A stretch of DNA of 64,000 nucleotides, taken from contig NZ_OMPS01000001.1 of assembly GCF_900313035.1 (NCBI RefSeq), positions 219,904-283,903 on the forward strand, written 5' to 3'. The position numbers were made by a program, and so were the translations under genes. This document shows positions 8,768 to 17,262 of this stretch, in pieces (the stretch's first letter is position 1; each line of letters begins with the position of its first letter). This stretch comes from Ruegeria sp. EL01. Lineage in GTDB: Bacteria > Pseudomonadota > Alphaproteobacteria > Rhodobacterales > Rhodobacteraceae. Under the pieces are notes generated by a model that was not told the DNA's origin, made no database searches, and was given only the letters and a program-made list of their open reading frames with translations.

Positions 8768-9045
8768 CTTTGGCTACTTTAGTATAACGGGCGCTGCGGA
8801 GGATCAGCGAAGTCCATACCGATGTCTTTCTTCATATGACTTGACCAATACTGAATGTCTTCTGTTTGGGGCCTCCGTCTTGGAGAGAGTAGGGAGTTAA
8901 CATGGAACAAAGCCAGAAATCGTTTTAATAGCGGCGGAGTGAGCATATCACTCTCCCATTTGATGAGTTGATGGTTTAAGCTGATCCGCGCAGAAAAATA
9001 TGAAATTAACCAATTTGTATTGACGAAGAGGCATAAGGGTTATTT

Positions 9046-9945
9046 ATGGTTGATCGAACCACTTTGCCTCCGCTGGCTGCAATCCGGGTCTTTGAAGAGG
9101 CCGCGCGGTGCAAGAATTTCACACTGGCGGCAGACAAGCTTGGGATGACCCAAGCGGCCGTCAGCTATCAGATCAAGATTCTTGAGGAACGGGTTGGCGC
9201 ACCGCTGTTCATACGTGAAGCCCGCGGTGTGTCACTGTCAGAAATCGGAGATGTATTTGCTGAGAAAGCCACCGAAGCCCTCAACATCCTGAGCGATGCC
9301 TTTGCCGAAGCTAAGGGTATTTCGCAACAGACATTGGCAATTAGTGTCATCCCAACATTCGCTACCAACTTCCTGGCGCGAAAGCTGGGCGGGTTTCAAA
9401 TGGAAAACCCGAACATCGCGGTTCGAGTTGAAGTCAGCGAAAGCCTGGTTGATTTTTCAGCCAGCGGTTTTGACGTTGCCGTACGCGGCGGTCAGGGAAA
9501 CTGGCGCGGGCTGGCGAGCCATCTTCTGATCCCAACTCGGTTTACCCCGATGCTCAGCCCGGACTTGGCCGCCACGATCGGGGGCGTCCACACGCCTGAG
9601 GATCTTTTGCGGCTGCATATCCTCTCGCCCGCAGACCCGTGGTGGAACCGTTGGACCGCAGCTGCCGGATTAGAGGGCACGGATCTGACCGGCGAAGTTC
9701 GGCAGCATTTTGGCCCCCAGGTATTAGAAGCCAGCGCCGCGATTGCAGGGCAAGGTGTTGCTATGCTGACACCCGCTTTTTTCCAGGATGATTTGAAAAG
9801 CAACCGGTTGATACAACCGTTCGATCTGACCTGCGAGGATGGATCAGGGTACTGGCTGGTTTTTCCCGAAAGTCATCGGCATTCGCAGAAGATCAGGACA
9901 TTCAGGAAATGGTTGGACAGAGAAACGCAGGACTGGCGCACCTGA
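9046..9945 (+). CDS. LysR family regulator, GcvA-like
   Basis: The 299-residue regulator begins with the usual LysR helix-turn-helix: LPPLAAIRVFEEAARCKNF, then ADKLGMTQAAVSYQIKILEE. A periplasmic-binding-like sensor domain follows, including GFDVAVRGGQGNWRGL and the C-terminal GYWLVFPESHR signature typical of the GcvA subgroup. It is convergent with the Lrp gene at 9959, with 13 bp between stops. Its target is not obvious; the amino-acid-type operon starting at 10529 is one candidate. Confidence 0.92.
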   Translation: MVDRTTLPPLAAIRVFEEAARCKNFTLAADKLGMTQAAVSYQIKILEERVGAPLFIREARGVSLSEIGDVFAEKATEALNILSDAFAEAKGISQQTLAISVIPTFATNFLARKLGGFQMENPNIAVRVEVSESLVDFSASGFDVAVRGGQGNWRGLASHLLIPTRFTPMLSPDLAATIGGVHTPEDLLRLHILSPADPWWNRWTAAAGLEGTDLTGEVRQHFGPQVLEASAAIAGQGVAMLTPAFFQDDLKSNRLIQPFDLTCEDGSGYWLVFPESHRHSQKIRTFRKWLDRETQDWRT

Positions 9946-9958
9946 TCAGGTCGCCTGC

Positions 9959-10405
9959 CTAGTCCAAGGGCGGCAGCCTGCGCTCGAAGACGAATGATTT
10001 CACGATCGAAGTGTTCGTTTCCGCACGGTCATGAAAAGGCAGAAGAATCTCATCCAACTCTGCCACATCTTTCAGCAGCAGCCGGGTGACGTAACAATCG
10101 TCACCGGTGACCCGGTCGCAGGACGAAAAACGGGGTTGTTCCTCGATCATCTTCTCAACAATGTGCAATTGCCCGCTGCGTGGTTTGATCCGGACAAGAG
10201 CCTGAATTGTATAGCCAAAGCGACGTAGGTCTATCTGCGCACCAAACCCGGTAATGAAACCGTGGTATTGCAGGCTGCGCAGACGTTCACCGACAGCCGG
10301 ACCAGTGAGGCCGACCGCCTTACCGATATCGGAAAGGCGAGTACGGCCATCAGATTCGAGGATCTCTACAATTTGGCGGTCCGTTTGATCCAGTTCTTTC
10401 GACAT
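9959..10405 (-). CDS. Lrp/AsnC family regulator
   Basis: This 148-residue protein has an N-terminal helix-turn-helix, LDQTDRQIVEILESDGRTRL and AVGLTGPAVGERLRSLQYHG. The C-terminal RAM effector-binding domain contains SSCDRVTGDDCYVTRLLLKD. Members sense amino acids or related metabolites. It is divergent from phzF with 123 bp between starts, so it very likely controls the phzF-NTF2-ridA-lysE operon. This regulatory link is inferred from arrangement. Confidence 0.92.
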   Translation of the reverse strand: MSKELDQTDRQIVEILESDGRTRLSDIGKAVGLTGPAVGERLRSLQYHGFITGFGAQIDLRRFGYTIQALVRIKPRSGQLHIVEKMIEEQPRFSSCDRVTGDDCYVTRLLLKDVAELDEILLPFHDRAETNTSIVKSFVFERRLPPLD

Positions 10406-10528
10406 GAAGGAAGACTATCCAAAATGGCATCGGTACAAAAGAGATTTTAGAATTCAGCCATCGGAAACGCTGGGACATTCGAACGACATCTCCCTTAGGA
10501 TTTTGACAACGATAGACAGGAGTTTCCC

Positions 10529-11368
10529 ATGAACATTCAACGTATTGCGGCGTTCAGCCAAGGATCAGAGGGCGGTAACCCGGCAGGGGTTGTGCTCTTG
10601 GAGAACGCAGTCAGCGAACACGATATGGCGCGCGTCGCAGCCGACGTTGGGTATTCCGAGACCGCCTTTGCCGTGGCGCAGGATGATGGGGGCAAAACTT
10701 GGCGGGTACGCTATTTCTCACCGGAAACCGAGGTGCCGTTCTGCGGCCATGCCACAATCGCCCTTGGCGCAGCACTGGGTGAGCAAAACGGTTCAGGCAC
10801 CTATACGCTCGTTCTGAACGACGCGAAAATTACCGTGGACGCCGAGGCTACGGCCGAGGGTATGATGGCCACCTTGTCATCACCGCCGACGAAAAGTCGT
10901 GCAATGACCGAGAGTGAGACTCGGGATGTCATGGCGCTCTTTAATTTGACGTCAGAGGATCTCGATCTTCGACTGCCGCCGGCGCATATTCACGGTGGCG
11001 CCAACCACGTCGTGTTGCCTCTGAAGGACCGCGCGCGGCTCGCGGCGATGGACTATGATCTGGACAGGGGCCGCTCAGTGATGCGCAAACATGATCTGGT
11101 GACAGTGATGTTGGTGTACATCGAAGATTATCAGTCCTTTGAGGTGCGCAACGCGTTCGCCTCGGGGGGTGTACTAGAGGATCCAGCGACTGGTGCCGCC
11201 GCCGCTGCCTTTGCCGGTTACCTGCGTGACAGCCAATGGCCCCATAGCGGTAGCTTCACTATTCGCCAGGGCGAAGACATGGGTAGCCCGTCCCTAATCA
11301 AAGTCACGTTGGACAATACGAAAGGCGCATCGGTGCTGGTCTCGGGCAGGACACGGGATATCCTATGA
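10529..11368 (+). CDS. PhzF family isomerase/epimerase
   Basis: The 279-residue protein has the PhzF fold of two similar halves. It begins with the FSQGSEGGNPAGVVLL motif and keeps the catalytic glutamate region VGYSETAFAV, the FSPETEVPFCGHATIALGAAL motif, and the late GVLEDPATGAAAAAFAGYL motif. PhzF isomerises dihydro-hydroxyanthranilate in phenazine synthesis, but most relatives act on other, unknown amino acid-like compounds. No other phenazine genes are present. The gene is first in an operon and overlaps the next start by 4 bp. Confidence 0.9.
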   Translation: MNIQRIAAFSQGSEGGNPAGVVLLENAVSEHDMARVAADVGYSETAFAVAQDDGGKTWRVRYFSPETEVPFCGHATIALGAALGEQNGSGTYTLVLNDAKITVDAEATAEGMMATLSSPPTKSRAMTESETRDVMALFNLTSEDLDLRLPPAHIHGGANHVVLPLKDRARLAAMDYDLDRGRSVMRKHDLVTVMLVYIEDYQSFEVRNAFASGGVLEDPATGAAAAAFAGYLRDSQWPHSGSFTIRQGEDMGSPSLIKVTLDNTKGASVLVSGRTRDIL

Positions 11369-11763
11369 ACAGCCTGCCCGGCATCATCCAATCTTATGTC
11401 GATGCCTATAATCGGATGGATGTGGCGGCCATGTTGGCTTGCCTTTCGGATGACGTCACATTTTGCAACATCTCCGGTGCAGAGGTCACGTCCGAGACCT
11501 CTGGCAAACAAGCATTTGCGGAACTGGCAAGCTTTGGCGTTCAGGCCTTTGCAAGCCGCCACCAAAAGGTCGTGAATGTCATAACCGTCGCAGATACCAC
11601 GTTGATCGAAGTCGACTATTCTGCCGTGGTTTCCGTCGATCTGCCCAACGGATGGAAAGCAGGACAGAATTTGCAGTTTCGTGGTGCGTCGGCATTTCGC
11701 ATCGCGGGCGGTTTGGTGGTCAGTATCGTCGACCAAAGCGGACACAGCCAAAAAACAGGCTGA
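11365..11763 (+). CDS. NTF2-like / SnoaL-domain protein
   Basis: The 132-residue product starts LPGIIQSYVDAYNRMDVAAMLACL, the first helix pattern of the SnoaL/NTF2 fold. It ends with a strand pair around LQFRGASAFRIAGGLVVSIVDQS. Proteins of this fold bind or isomerise small molecules. Its start overlaps phzF by 4 bp, so the two are translationally coupled. No specific active-site set is recognised, so the reaction is unknown. Confidence 0.75.
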   Translation: MNSLPGIIQSYVDAYNRMDVAAMLACLSDDVTFCNISGAEVTSETSGKQAFAELASFGVQAFASRHQKVVNVITVADTTLIEVDYSAVVSVDLPNGWKAGQNLQFRGASAFRIAGGLVVSIVDQSGHSQKTG

Positions 11764-11851
11764 TGTCGGGCAATCTCGTTTTGTTGGTCCTACCAGCAAA
11801 CCCAGTCTAACCGACTGTGGCCTAAACGGCGACTTGGAAACGGAGCAATAA

Positions 11852-12250
11852 ATGATCACACGATTGGCCCCAAACACATTGCGCGTTGTGCCGGAGCAGT
11901 ATCAGGGCATTTATGTACATGGCACTCAGATTTCGGCACCAAAGACACTGATTTGTCTGTCCGGACAGATTGGTGTTTCACCCGTTGGCGAGACCCGTGA
12001 AGGGTTCGAACAACAGTGTTATCAGGCGATGAATAATGTCGAAGCTCTGCTTGCAGATGCTGGGCTGGGCACCGCCGACATTTTGCGTGTCATTTACTAT
12101 GTGACCGAAGCTAAATACCTGCCGGCGCTGTCCAAAGCTCGTCAAGCTCGTTGGAACCAAGGGAACGCTCCTGCGGTCACCACATTGGTTGTGGCAGGTT
12201 TGGCTGCACCCGATCTTCTTGTCGAGATTGAGGTGACCGCTGCGCGGTAA
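11852..12250 (+). CDS. RidA-family protein lacking the usual catalytic arginine
   Basis: The 132-residue protein has the YjgF/RidA fold, seen in LICLSGQIGVSPVGE, QQCYQAMNNVEALLADAGLG and the C-terminal strand DLLVEIEVTA. RidA deaminases hydrolyse enamine/imine intermediates using an Arg in a PARS motif near the C-terminus. Here that segment reads PAVTTLVVAGL, with Val in place of Arg. The protein may thus belong to a RidA subgroup with a different or non-catalytic role. It is third in the phzF operon, 88 bp after the NTF2 gene. Confidence 0.85.
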   Translation: MITRLAPNTLRVVPEQYQGIYVHGTQISAPKTLICLSGQIGVSPVGETREGFEQQCYQAMNNVEALLADAGLGTADILRVIYYVTEAKYLPALSKARQARWNQGNAPAVTTLVVAGLAAPDLLVEIEVTAAR

Positions 12251-12255
12251 CCGTG

Positions 12256-12852
12256 ATGCCAGATCAAATATGGGCACTTGTTATGTTTGCCTTGGTAGCC
12301 ACGGGCTCTCCAGGTGGTGCAACCACGCTCGCCGCTGCATCCGGAGCGCGGTTTGGATATGGGCGCAGCGTTCCGCTGATCTTGGGTATTGCGCTTGCGC
12401 TTGCCGGGTTGGTGGCTGTGTCCGGGGCCGGTCTGGCCACGACACTTCAAACAGCTCCTGTCCTGGAATTGAGCATAAAGGCCGTGGGTTCCATATATCT
12501 GATATGGCTTGCCGCTAGAATTGGCCTGGCCGGTCCTCCAATGCCAATGCAGTCTGATGAGGAAACTCCTATCAGTCTTGTGGGCGGCGTCATGCTTCTC
12601 ATGATAAATCCGAAAGCCTGGGCTATGGCTTTGGGTGTTGCCTCGTCGTTTTCCAAGCTGGCCAGCGGTCCCATACTGCTCAGTGGCCTTATGGCGCTTG
12701 TGTTCGCTCTTTCTGCATATCTGTCGCTGACCTTATGGGCGCTGGCTGGCGGCCTGGCTGCGCGCGCGCTGAGCGCCGATTGGCATTGGCATTTGTTTAA
12801 CGGAACTATGGCCGTCCTGCTAATCGCTTCAGTCTTGCAGTTGTGGGTTTGA
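12256..12852 (+). CDS. LysE family amino acid exporter
   Basis: The 198-residue membrane protein has about six hydrophobic segments. The N-terminal SPGGATTLAAASGARFGYGRS motif matches the LysE/RhtB family, where a PGP or PGG sequence precedes the second helix; MLLMINPKAWAMALG is the conserved mid-protein NPK motif. Relatives export amino acids or derivatives. I chose the ATG at 12256 over the GTG at 12253. It ends the Lrp-controlled operon and suggests that the pathway substrate or product is exported. Confidence 0.88.
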   Translation: MPDQIWALVMFALVATGSPGGATTLAAASGARFGYGRSVPLILGIALALAGLVAVSGAGLATTLQTAPVLELSIKAVGSIYLIWLAARIGLAGPPMPMQSDEETPISLVGGVMLLMINPKAWAMALGVASSFSKLASGPILLSGLMALVFALSAYLSLTLWALAGGLAARALSADWHWHLFNGTMAVLLIASVLQLWV

Positions 12853-12887
12853 GAATGTTGCCTGCAGATCAAGTTACATATCCGTAT

Positions 12888-12925
12888 TGACATCATAGAT
12901 GTCAATATGACATTAATAGTGTCAT
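12888..12925. promoter_or_regulatory. Two adjacent palindromes upstream of marR
   Basis: TGACATC-ATA-GATGTCA (12888-12904) is a perfect 7-3-7 palindrome. ATGACA and TGTCAT arms form a second one at 12907-12925, which ends 1 bp before the marR ATG. Both share the TGACAT half site. Their position fits autorepression by the MarR protein. The second palindrome occupies the place where a ribosome binding site would be. Confidence 0.7.
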
Positions 12926-12926
12926 T

Positions 12927-13376
12927 ATGAATGATTCGACAAATCTCTACAACTTCATTCGGCTTGTCCGCCCGCTTTATAAGGTTCTGGAAAATGCTGT
13001 TGCACGTGAATTGGATGGCACCGGGCTGACCGTTACGGAACGGGCAGTGCTGGAGAGACTCCATGATCATGGACCACTGTCTGTTCCACGGATTGCTGAT
13101 CGGTTAATCGCACCGCGGCAATTTGTTCAGAAGACCGCGAATGCGCTGATTGAAAAGGGGTTTGTCGAGCGCCGCCAAAACACTGCGCATCGCCGTTCAA
13201 AGCTCTTGGCACTGTCACCAAGTGGGGCTGAATTGATCGAAACTGTTTTGGCACGCGAGGCGGTTAACATCGCGCGCGTTTCAGAATGCTTGTCCCCCGA
13301 AGAGATCGCGATAGCTATGCGCGTCACAGAAGCGATAATTGAAGGGTTTGCCGAAAAGGAGACGAAGGATGACTGA
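12927..13376 (+). CDS. MarR family transcriptional regulator
   Basis: The 149-residue regulator has the MarR winged helix: LTVTERAVLERLHDHGPLSV, RIADRLIAPRQFVQKTANAL, and the wing VERRQNTAHRRSKLLALSPSG. MarR proteins are dimers that bind palindromes and release them on ligand binding. No Shine-Dalgarno sequence precedes the ATG, because a palindrome lies there, so translation may be leaderless. The stop overlaps the ATG of the GFA-family gene, so that gene is the likely co-regulated target. Confidence 0.9.
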   Translation: MNDSTNLYNFIRLVRPLYKVLENAVARELDGTGLTVTERAVLERLHDHGPLSVPRIADRLIAPRQFVQKTANALIEKGFVERRQNTAHRRSKLLALSPSGAELIETVLAREAVNIARVSECLSPEEIAIAMRVTEAIIEGFAEKETKDD

Positions 13377-13806
13377 AGTCTTGGAAGGAGAGTGCCTTTG
13401 TGGTGCCGTTAAATACCGCGTAAGTGCTGCTCCAATCATATCGGGCGCTTGCTATTGCCGTGACTGTCAGAAGACATCTGGCGGTGCGGAGGCCCATGGA
13501 ATGATGTTTCCTGAATCAGCGGTGACCATTGTACAAGGCACACCATCGACATTCGGGCGCAAGGTCGACAGCGGAAACGATGTGTTTCGGCAGTTTTGTC
13601 CGGATTGCGGAGTGCACGTCATATCCTGGAATAGTGCAGCGCCAGAATACAAAGCAATCAAAGTCGGAACGTTGAAGGATCCGTCGGTTTATCAAAGCCA
13701 GGGCAGTTTATGGGTTTCTTCAGCTCAATCCTGGCACCACCCTAACCCGAAGTTGCCGCAACATTCGAAGATGCCCTGCGTTATGGAGCTGTCGACTGCT
13801 CCGTAA
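13369..13806 (+). CDS. GFA family (CENP-V/Gfa) zinc protein
   Basis: The 145-residue protein has the Zn-binding cysteines of the GFA domain: GECLCGAVKY (C9, C11), CYCRDCQ (C28, C30, C33) and FCPDCGVH. The domain was named after glutathione-dependent formaldehyde activation, but most members have no proven activity. Translation starts at the ATG at 13369, inside the 3' end of marR. It is followed by about 530 bp without a convincing gene. Confidence 0.88.
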   Translation: MTEVLEGECLCGAVKYRVSAAPIISGACYCRDCQKTSGGAEAHGMMFPESAVTIVQGTPSTFGRKVDSGNDVFRQFCPDCGVHVISWNSAAPEYKAIKVGTLKDPSVYQSQGSLWVSSAQSWHHPNPKLPQHSKMPCVMELSTAP

Positions 13807-13939
13807 GAATTTGGCTCCTTCATTGTTCTACTGGTGGAGGAGTGAATTCGTAGGTTTTTTAAGCCGTGAGTCGTTCACCAGTTCCGAAAGACGACTGATG
13901 GTTAGGATCGATCCCAACGCATGAATTTGAATACCCATT

Positions 13940-13996
13940 GATTTTGCGTGTGCAGCGAATGTCCGAAAAGCGGACTGCGTCCGCAGCATCGCGACA
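13940..13996. repeat. Dispersed intergenic repeat, copy C
   Basis: The stretch combines the first half of copy A (ATTTTGCG then TGCAGCGAATGTCC) and the second half of copy B (CTGCGTCCGCAGCATCGCGAC). It lies in the gap 13807-14351. Open frames on both strands there have no recognisable protein features, so I treat the gap as non-coding. Confidence 0.55.
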
Positions 13997-14292
13997 TGCT
14001 GCCGGATGTCGTGTGTGGATGTATATGGACCCCGCCTTATTGCAACGGTCTGTATGGTCTGGTTCAGGATCACGATTGCTGACGTATATCCGGCTTCTTT
14101 GAGCGGCCCAATATTTTGTCGCCGCGAGCCCCGATGGATTTCCGCTTGCTTCTCCCTCATTGGCTCCAAGGCGTTAGCATTGCTGCGCCGAACAAGCACC
14201 ATCCGTGCCAGACTTAAGAAGAAATGATATCTTCGTGTGGCCTTAACTGTAGCGATAGCAGTTAATGACTGCTTTGCAGAAGCTGCACTGCA

Positions 14293-14331
14293 GCGTCTCA
14301 AGACGCGATGGACGGCCGCACTGGGCCGTCC
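14293..14331. terminator. Two perfect hairpins downstream of the recombinase remnant
   Basis: GCGTCT-CA-AGACGC (14293-14306) and GGACGGCC-GCACTG-GGCCGTCC (14310-14331) are perfect stem-loops. They lie just past the stop of the minus-strand recombinase tail, so they may terminate that gene. Neither is followed by a T-run, so the terminator call is moderate. Confidence 0.4.
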
Positions 14332-14351
14332 TCGAAGGCGGCCCAGATATG

Positions 14352-14622
14352 TTAGATTTCTATCGCTTCCGCAATCGCTAGAGCGTCCTCAAGCTCAACT
14401 CCCAGATACCGAACCGTGCTGTCCATCTTGGTGTGACCGAGCAAAAGCTGAACAGCGCGAAGATTACCTGTCTTCTTGTAGATCTGTGTGACCTTGGTGC
14501 GCCGCATAGAATGTGTGCCATATGCGCTCGCTTCTAAACCAATCGACGTAACCCAATCCCGAACAATGCGCGCATACTGGCGGGTCGAGATATGAAGGCG
14601 CTCATGAAAACGGCCCGGCCAC
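14352..14622 (-). pseudogene. C-terminal part of a tyrosine recombinase (phage-type integrase)
   Basis: The minus strand from the transposon border encodes about 89 residues with the catalytic end of a tyrosine recombinase. THSMRRTKVTQIYKKTGN holds the HxxR box, and LLGHTKMDSTVRYLGVELED holds the second His and the nucleophilic Tyr. The N-terminal DNA-binding half is absent, and no matching 5' part lies on the other side of the transposon. This type is common on alphaproteobacterial plasmids and islands. It was not long enough to be a complete gene and is inactive here. Confidence 0.85.
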
Positions 14623-14745
14623 TGTCACTGTGCCTTTATTTACTGGACGCTGGCTTAAAAAAGTTGAACAAGATCAGTGCTTGATTGTGCCTTTAATTTC
14701 TGGACTGTATCATTAATTACCGGACTGTGCCCTTAATTCCCGGAC
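14623..14745. repeat. Left-end transposase-binding repeats
   Basis: Four 20-bp repeats of the pattern TGTGCC-TTAATT-C-GGAC are seen: 14629-14648 inside the terminal repeat, then 14686-14705, 14706-14725 and 14726-14745 in direct tandem. This multi-site end is the pattern bound by TniA/TnsB-type transposases. The gap 14649-14685 between the first and second site has no other feature. Confidence 0.8.
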
Positions 14746-14774
14746 GGAGTGTCCTGTGGATAAGTCGCGTGGGG

Positions 14775-16430
14775 ATGATCTTGTCTAATGAAGTAGAGAA
14801 CCCAGAAGAAAGAGCGCTCGCAGTTGAACGGGCCAATGCGTTGCGTCCAATACTGGAAGTTGAGGAGTCAGGGCAGGATATAGGACTGCTACTGTTGGAA
14901 GCGGCCAAGATTATGGGCGTTTCGAGAAGTACCGCTTGGGATTTTTACCGCCGTCTTAAGATTAATGATGGGCGCGCGAGCTCCTTACTCCCTAAACGAC
15001 GCGGTCCGAAGCATGGCTCACGTCGCCTGGAGCCAGATGTAGAAAGCACTATCGAGCGCGTTCTACGTCAACACTATCTCGTTCCAGAACCTCCAAGCTT
15101 TCTGAGGATCGTCAGCGAGATCCGGGCAGAGTGCGCGGCGAGAGGCTATCGCGTTCCCACTCGGCGCACAATCAAGTCGCGTGTCGACGCTATGGATCAA
15201 CGCGAGGTGATGCGGAAACGGAAAGGTGCAAAGGCGGCGAGGCAAGTTTTCGAGCCGAGGGTAGGGGCCTTGGATGTGGAGCGCCCTTTAGACGTTGTCC
15301 AAATCGATCACACACTGGCTGACATCATTCTTGTCGATCAATTCGAGCGTAAACCTTTGGGGCGACCCTGGTTGACTCTCGCCATCGATGTGGCGACCCG
15401 CGTTGTTCTGGGCGTACATGTGAGTTTTGATACACCGTCAGTCTTGTCCATCGGTTTGTGTCTGCACCATTGCGTGCGAACGAAGTCGATCCGCGCGCCA
15501 GAGATACTGGAGGAGTTGTATTGGCCTGTTGCTGGGATTCCGCAAGCCGTTCATGTTGACAACGGGCGGGATTTCCGAAGCGACGCCTTCCAGTCGGCCT
15601 GTGCAGATTGGGGAATCTCAATCGAGTACAGGCCACCAGGTCGCGCGCATTATGGCGGCCATATCGAACGTCTGATAGGAACAACCATGGGCGCAGTTCA
15701 TGTACTTCCGGGAACAACGCAATCATCCCCCAAGAACAGAGGGGATTATGACAGCTCTGACAATGCGGCGATGACATTGGAGGAGTTCGAGGATTGGCTG
15801 CACTTAGAGATATGTCGCTATCACAACACCCGTCACAGCGGATTGGGGAGAGCACCGCTCGCGGCTTGGGCAGACCTCGGTGGCGATGGCGCAGGCAGAA
15901 AGGTTGTCGATACCGAGGCGTTTCGCATCAGCTTTCTTCCTTCCGAACATCGGCAGCTCGCTCGAACCGGGATCAAGCTGTTTTCTGTCGGCTATTGGAG
16001 CGACGCATTCGGCCCAATGATCGGTCGTGGCGTCGGGAAGGTTACTGTCAAGTACGACCCACGCGATATGTCCCAGATTTGGGCTGTAAATGACGAAGGA
16101 CGGACCATAGTAGCGCGCTACAAGAATCTGTCGCGGCCTCGGATTTCGCTTTGGGAGTCGCGTCGTGCGCGTGCGATATTTCACGAACGCCACGGCGGGA
16201 CGATCCCGGAGGCGATGCTGTTTCAAATTATTGAAGAACAAAGGCGCATCGCGCACGCGGCAAAACAGCAAACCCTGGCGGTGCGGCTGGAGGGTGAACG
16301 TCAAGCGCGACTTCCTAACGACAAAACCAGACGCGATCCATCCCGCGAGATGTTCGCGATCGATACCAGTAATCCGGATCTTCCTACTTACCCGATAGAT
16401 GACATTCATGGAAACAAACGAAAGACTTGA
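14775..16430 (+). CDS. tniA: TniA transposase (DDE integrase core)
   Basis: From the ATG at 14775 the protein has 551 residues. An N-terminal HTH region with LEAAKIMGVSRSTAWDFYRR precedes the rve core, where catalytic residues are D178 in VVQIDHT, D262 in HVDNGRDF and E298 in GGHIERLIG. The 35-residue spacing between the last two is canonical. A Mu-type C-terminal domain follows. The longer frame from GTG 14727 begins inside an end repeat and is less likely. It cuts and joins the transposon ends. Its 3' end overlaps tniB by 32 bp. Confidence 0.93.
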   Translation: MILSNEVENPEERALAVERANALRPILEVEESGQDIGLLLLEAAKIMGVSRSTAWDFYRRLKINDGRASSLLPKRRGPKHGSRRLEPDVESTIERVLRQHYLVPEPPSFLRIVSEIRAECAARGYRVPTRRTIKSRVDAMDQREVMRKRKGAKAARQVFEPRVGALDVERPLDVVQIDHTLADIILVDQFERKPLGRPWLTLAIDVATRVVLGVHVSFDTPSVLSIGLCLHHCVRTKSIRAPEILEELYWPVAGIPQAVHVDNGRDFRSDAFQSACADWGISIEYRPPGRAHYGGHIERLIGTTMGAVHVLPGTTQSSPKNRGDYDSSDNAAMTLEEFEDWLHLEICRYHNTRHSGLGRAPLAAWADLGGDGAGRKVVDTEAFRISFLPSEHRQLARTGIKLFSVGYWSDAFGPMIGRGVGKVTVKYDPRDMSQIWAVNDEGRTIVARYKNLSRPRISLWESRRARAIFHERHGGTIPEAMLFQIIEEQRRIAHAAKQQTLAVRLEGERQARLPNDKTRRDPSREMFAIDTSNPDLPTYPIDDIHGNKRKT

Positions 16431-17262
16431 CCTGGTCCGCAGTGACCGGTGGATCGCATTCGATCGCGCAAATATTGTACTCAACAGGCTCACTTCTCTC
16501 ATGGAGATGCCAAGACAGTCCCGGATGCCTGGCCTTATGGTTTACGGTAGTTCAGGGATAGGAAAGACCATGATCGCTAAGCGAATGGAAAGCCTGTACC
16601 CAACTCAATACGAAGCAGATATTGGCGTTACCCAAACTCCGATCCTGTTATTGCAGGCGCCACCCGCCCCCGATGAGAGGCGATTTTATCAGCATATTCT
16701 GGCATCAATCGGTGCGCCCATGTGGGGGCGGCACACGGTGTCCGAACTGGAGGTGCGCGCCCTCAGCCACTTGCGCGACATGGACCTGAAGATGATCATG
16801 ATCGACGAAGTCCACAACTTGCTGGCGGGCAGCTATCGCGAGCAACGGCGTTTCCTAAACATGCTGCGGTTCCTCGCCAATGATCTCAGTGCATCTCTCG
16901 TCGTCTTTGGTGTGAATGAAGCGGTCGACGCTATTCGCGGCGATGAACAACTGGCCCGGCGTCTGGACGAGCATTTCTTGCCTCTCTGGGAAGACGATAT
17001 CGAATTCTCTCGTCTCATCCAGACGCTGATTGCCGCGATGCAACTGGAACGCGGGTCCAGTCTCAGTGTGCATTCGCTGCGAACCATTCTGGGTATGACT
17101 GGCGGTGTTACATCGCGGGTATTCACGATGGTCAAGGCGCTTGCGATAGACGCAATCGAGACAGGCGAGGAGCGTATCACAGATGAGGCGGTTCAAGCCT
17201 GGCAACCAATCTGGGCGAAGCACAGCTGGAGCATTCGAAGACAGCCCGTTCCGGCGTTTTAG
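16399..17262 (+). CDS. tniB: TniB AAA ATPase
   Basis: The 287-residue protein has a Walker A motif GSSGIGKT (residues 50-57) and Walker B MIMIDEVHN (residues 133-140, with D136 and E137). Sensor features follow in LVVFGVNEAVDAIRGDEQLARR. TniB/TnsC proteins form filaments on DNA and link target choice to the transposase. The start overlaps tniA and the stop overlaps tniQ, so the three are translationally coupled. An internal ATG at 16408 is also possible. Confidence 0.93.
   Translation: MTFMETNERLDLVRSDRWIAFDRANIVLNRLTSLMEMPRQSRMPGLMVYGSSGIGKTMIAKRMESLYPTQYEADIGVTQTPILLLQAPPAPDERRFYQHILASIGAPMWGRHTVSELEVRALSHLRDMDLKMIMIDEVHNLLAGSYREQRRFLNMLRFLANDLSASLVVFGVNEAVDAIRGDEQLARRLDEHFLPLWEDDIEFSRLIQTLIAAMQLERGSSLSVHSLRTILGMTGGVTSRVFTMVKALAIDAIETGEERITDEAVQAWQPIWAKHSWSIRRQPVPAF

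Noticed and set aside
10529..11368. Phenazine biosynthesis
   Set aside because: Only a PhzF relative is present; none of the other phz genes is seen.
13828..14301. 157-codon minus-strand frame in the gap after the GFA gene
   Set aside because: It runs through repeat copy C and a hairpin region, has no recognised motif, and frames on the other strand are equally open.
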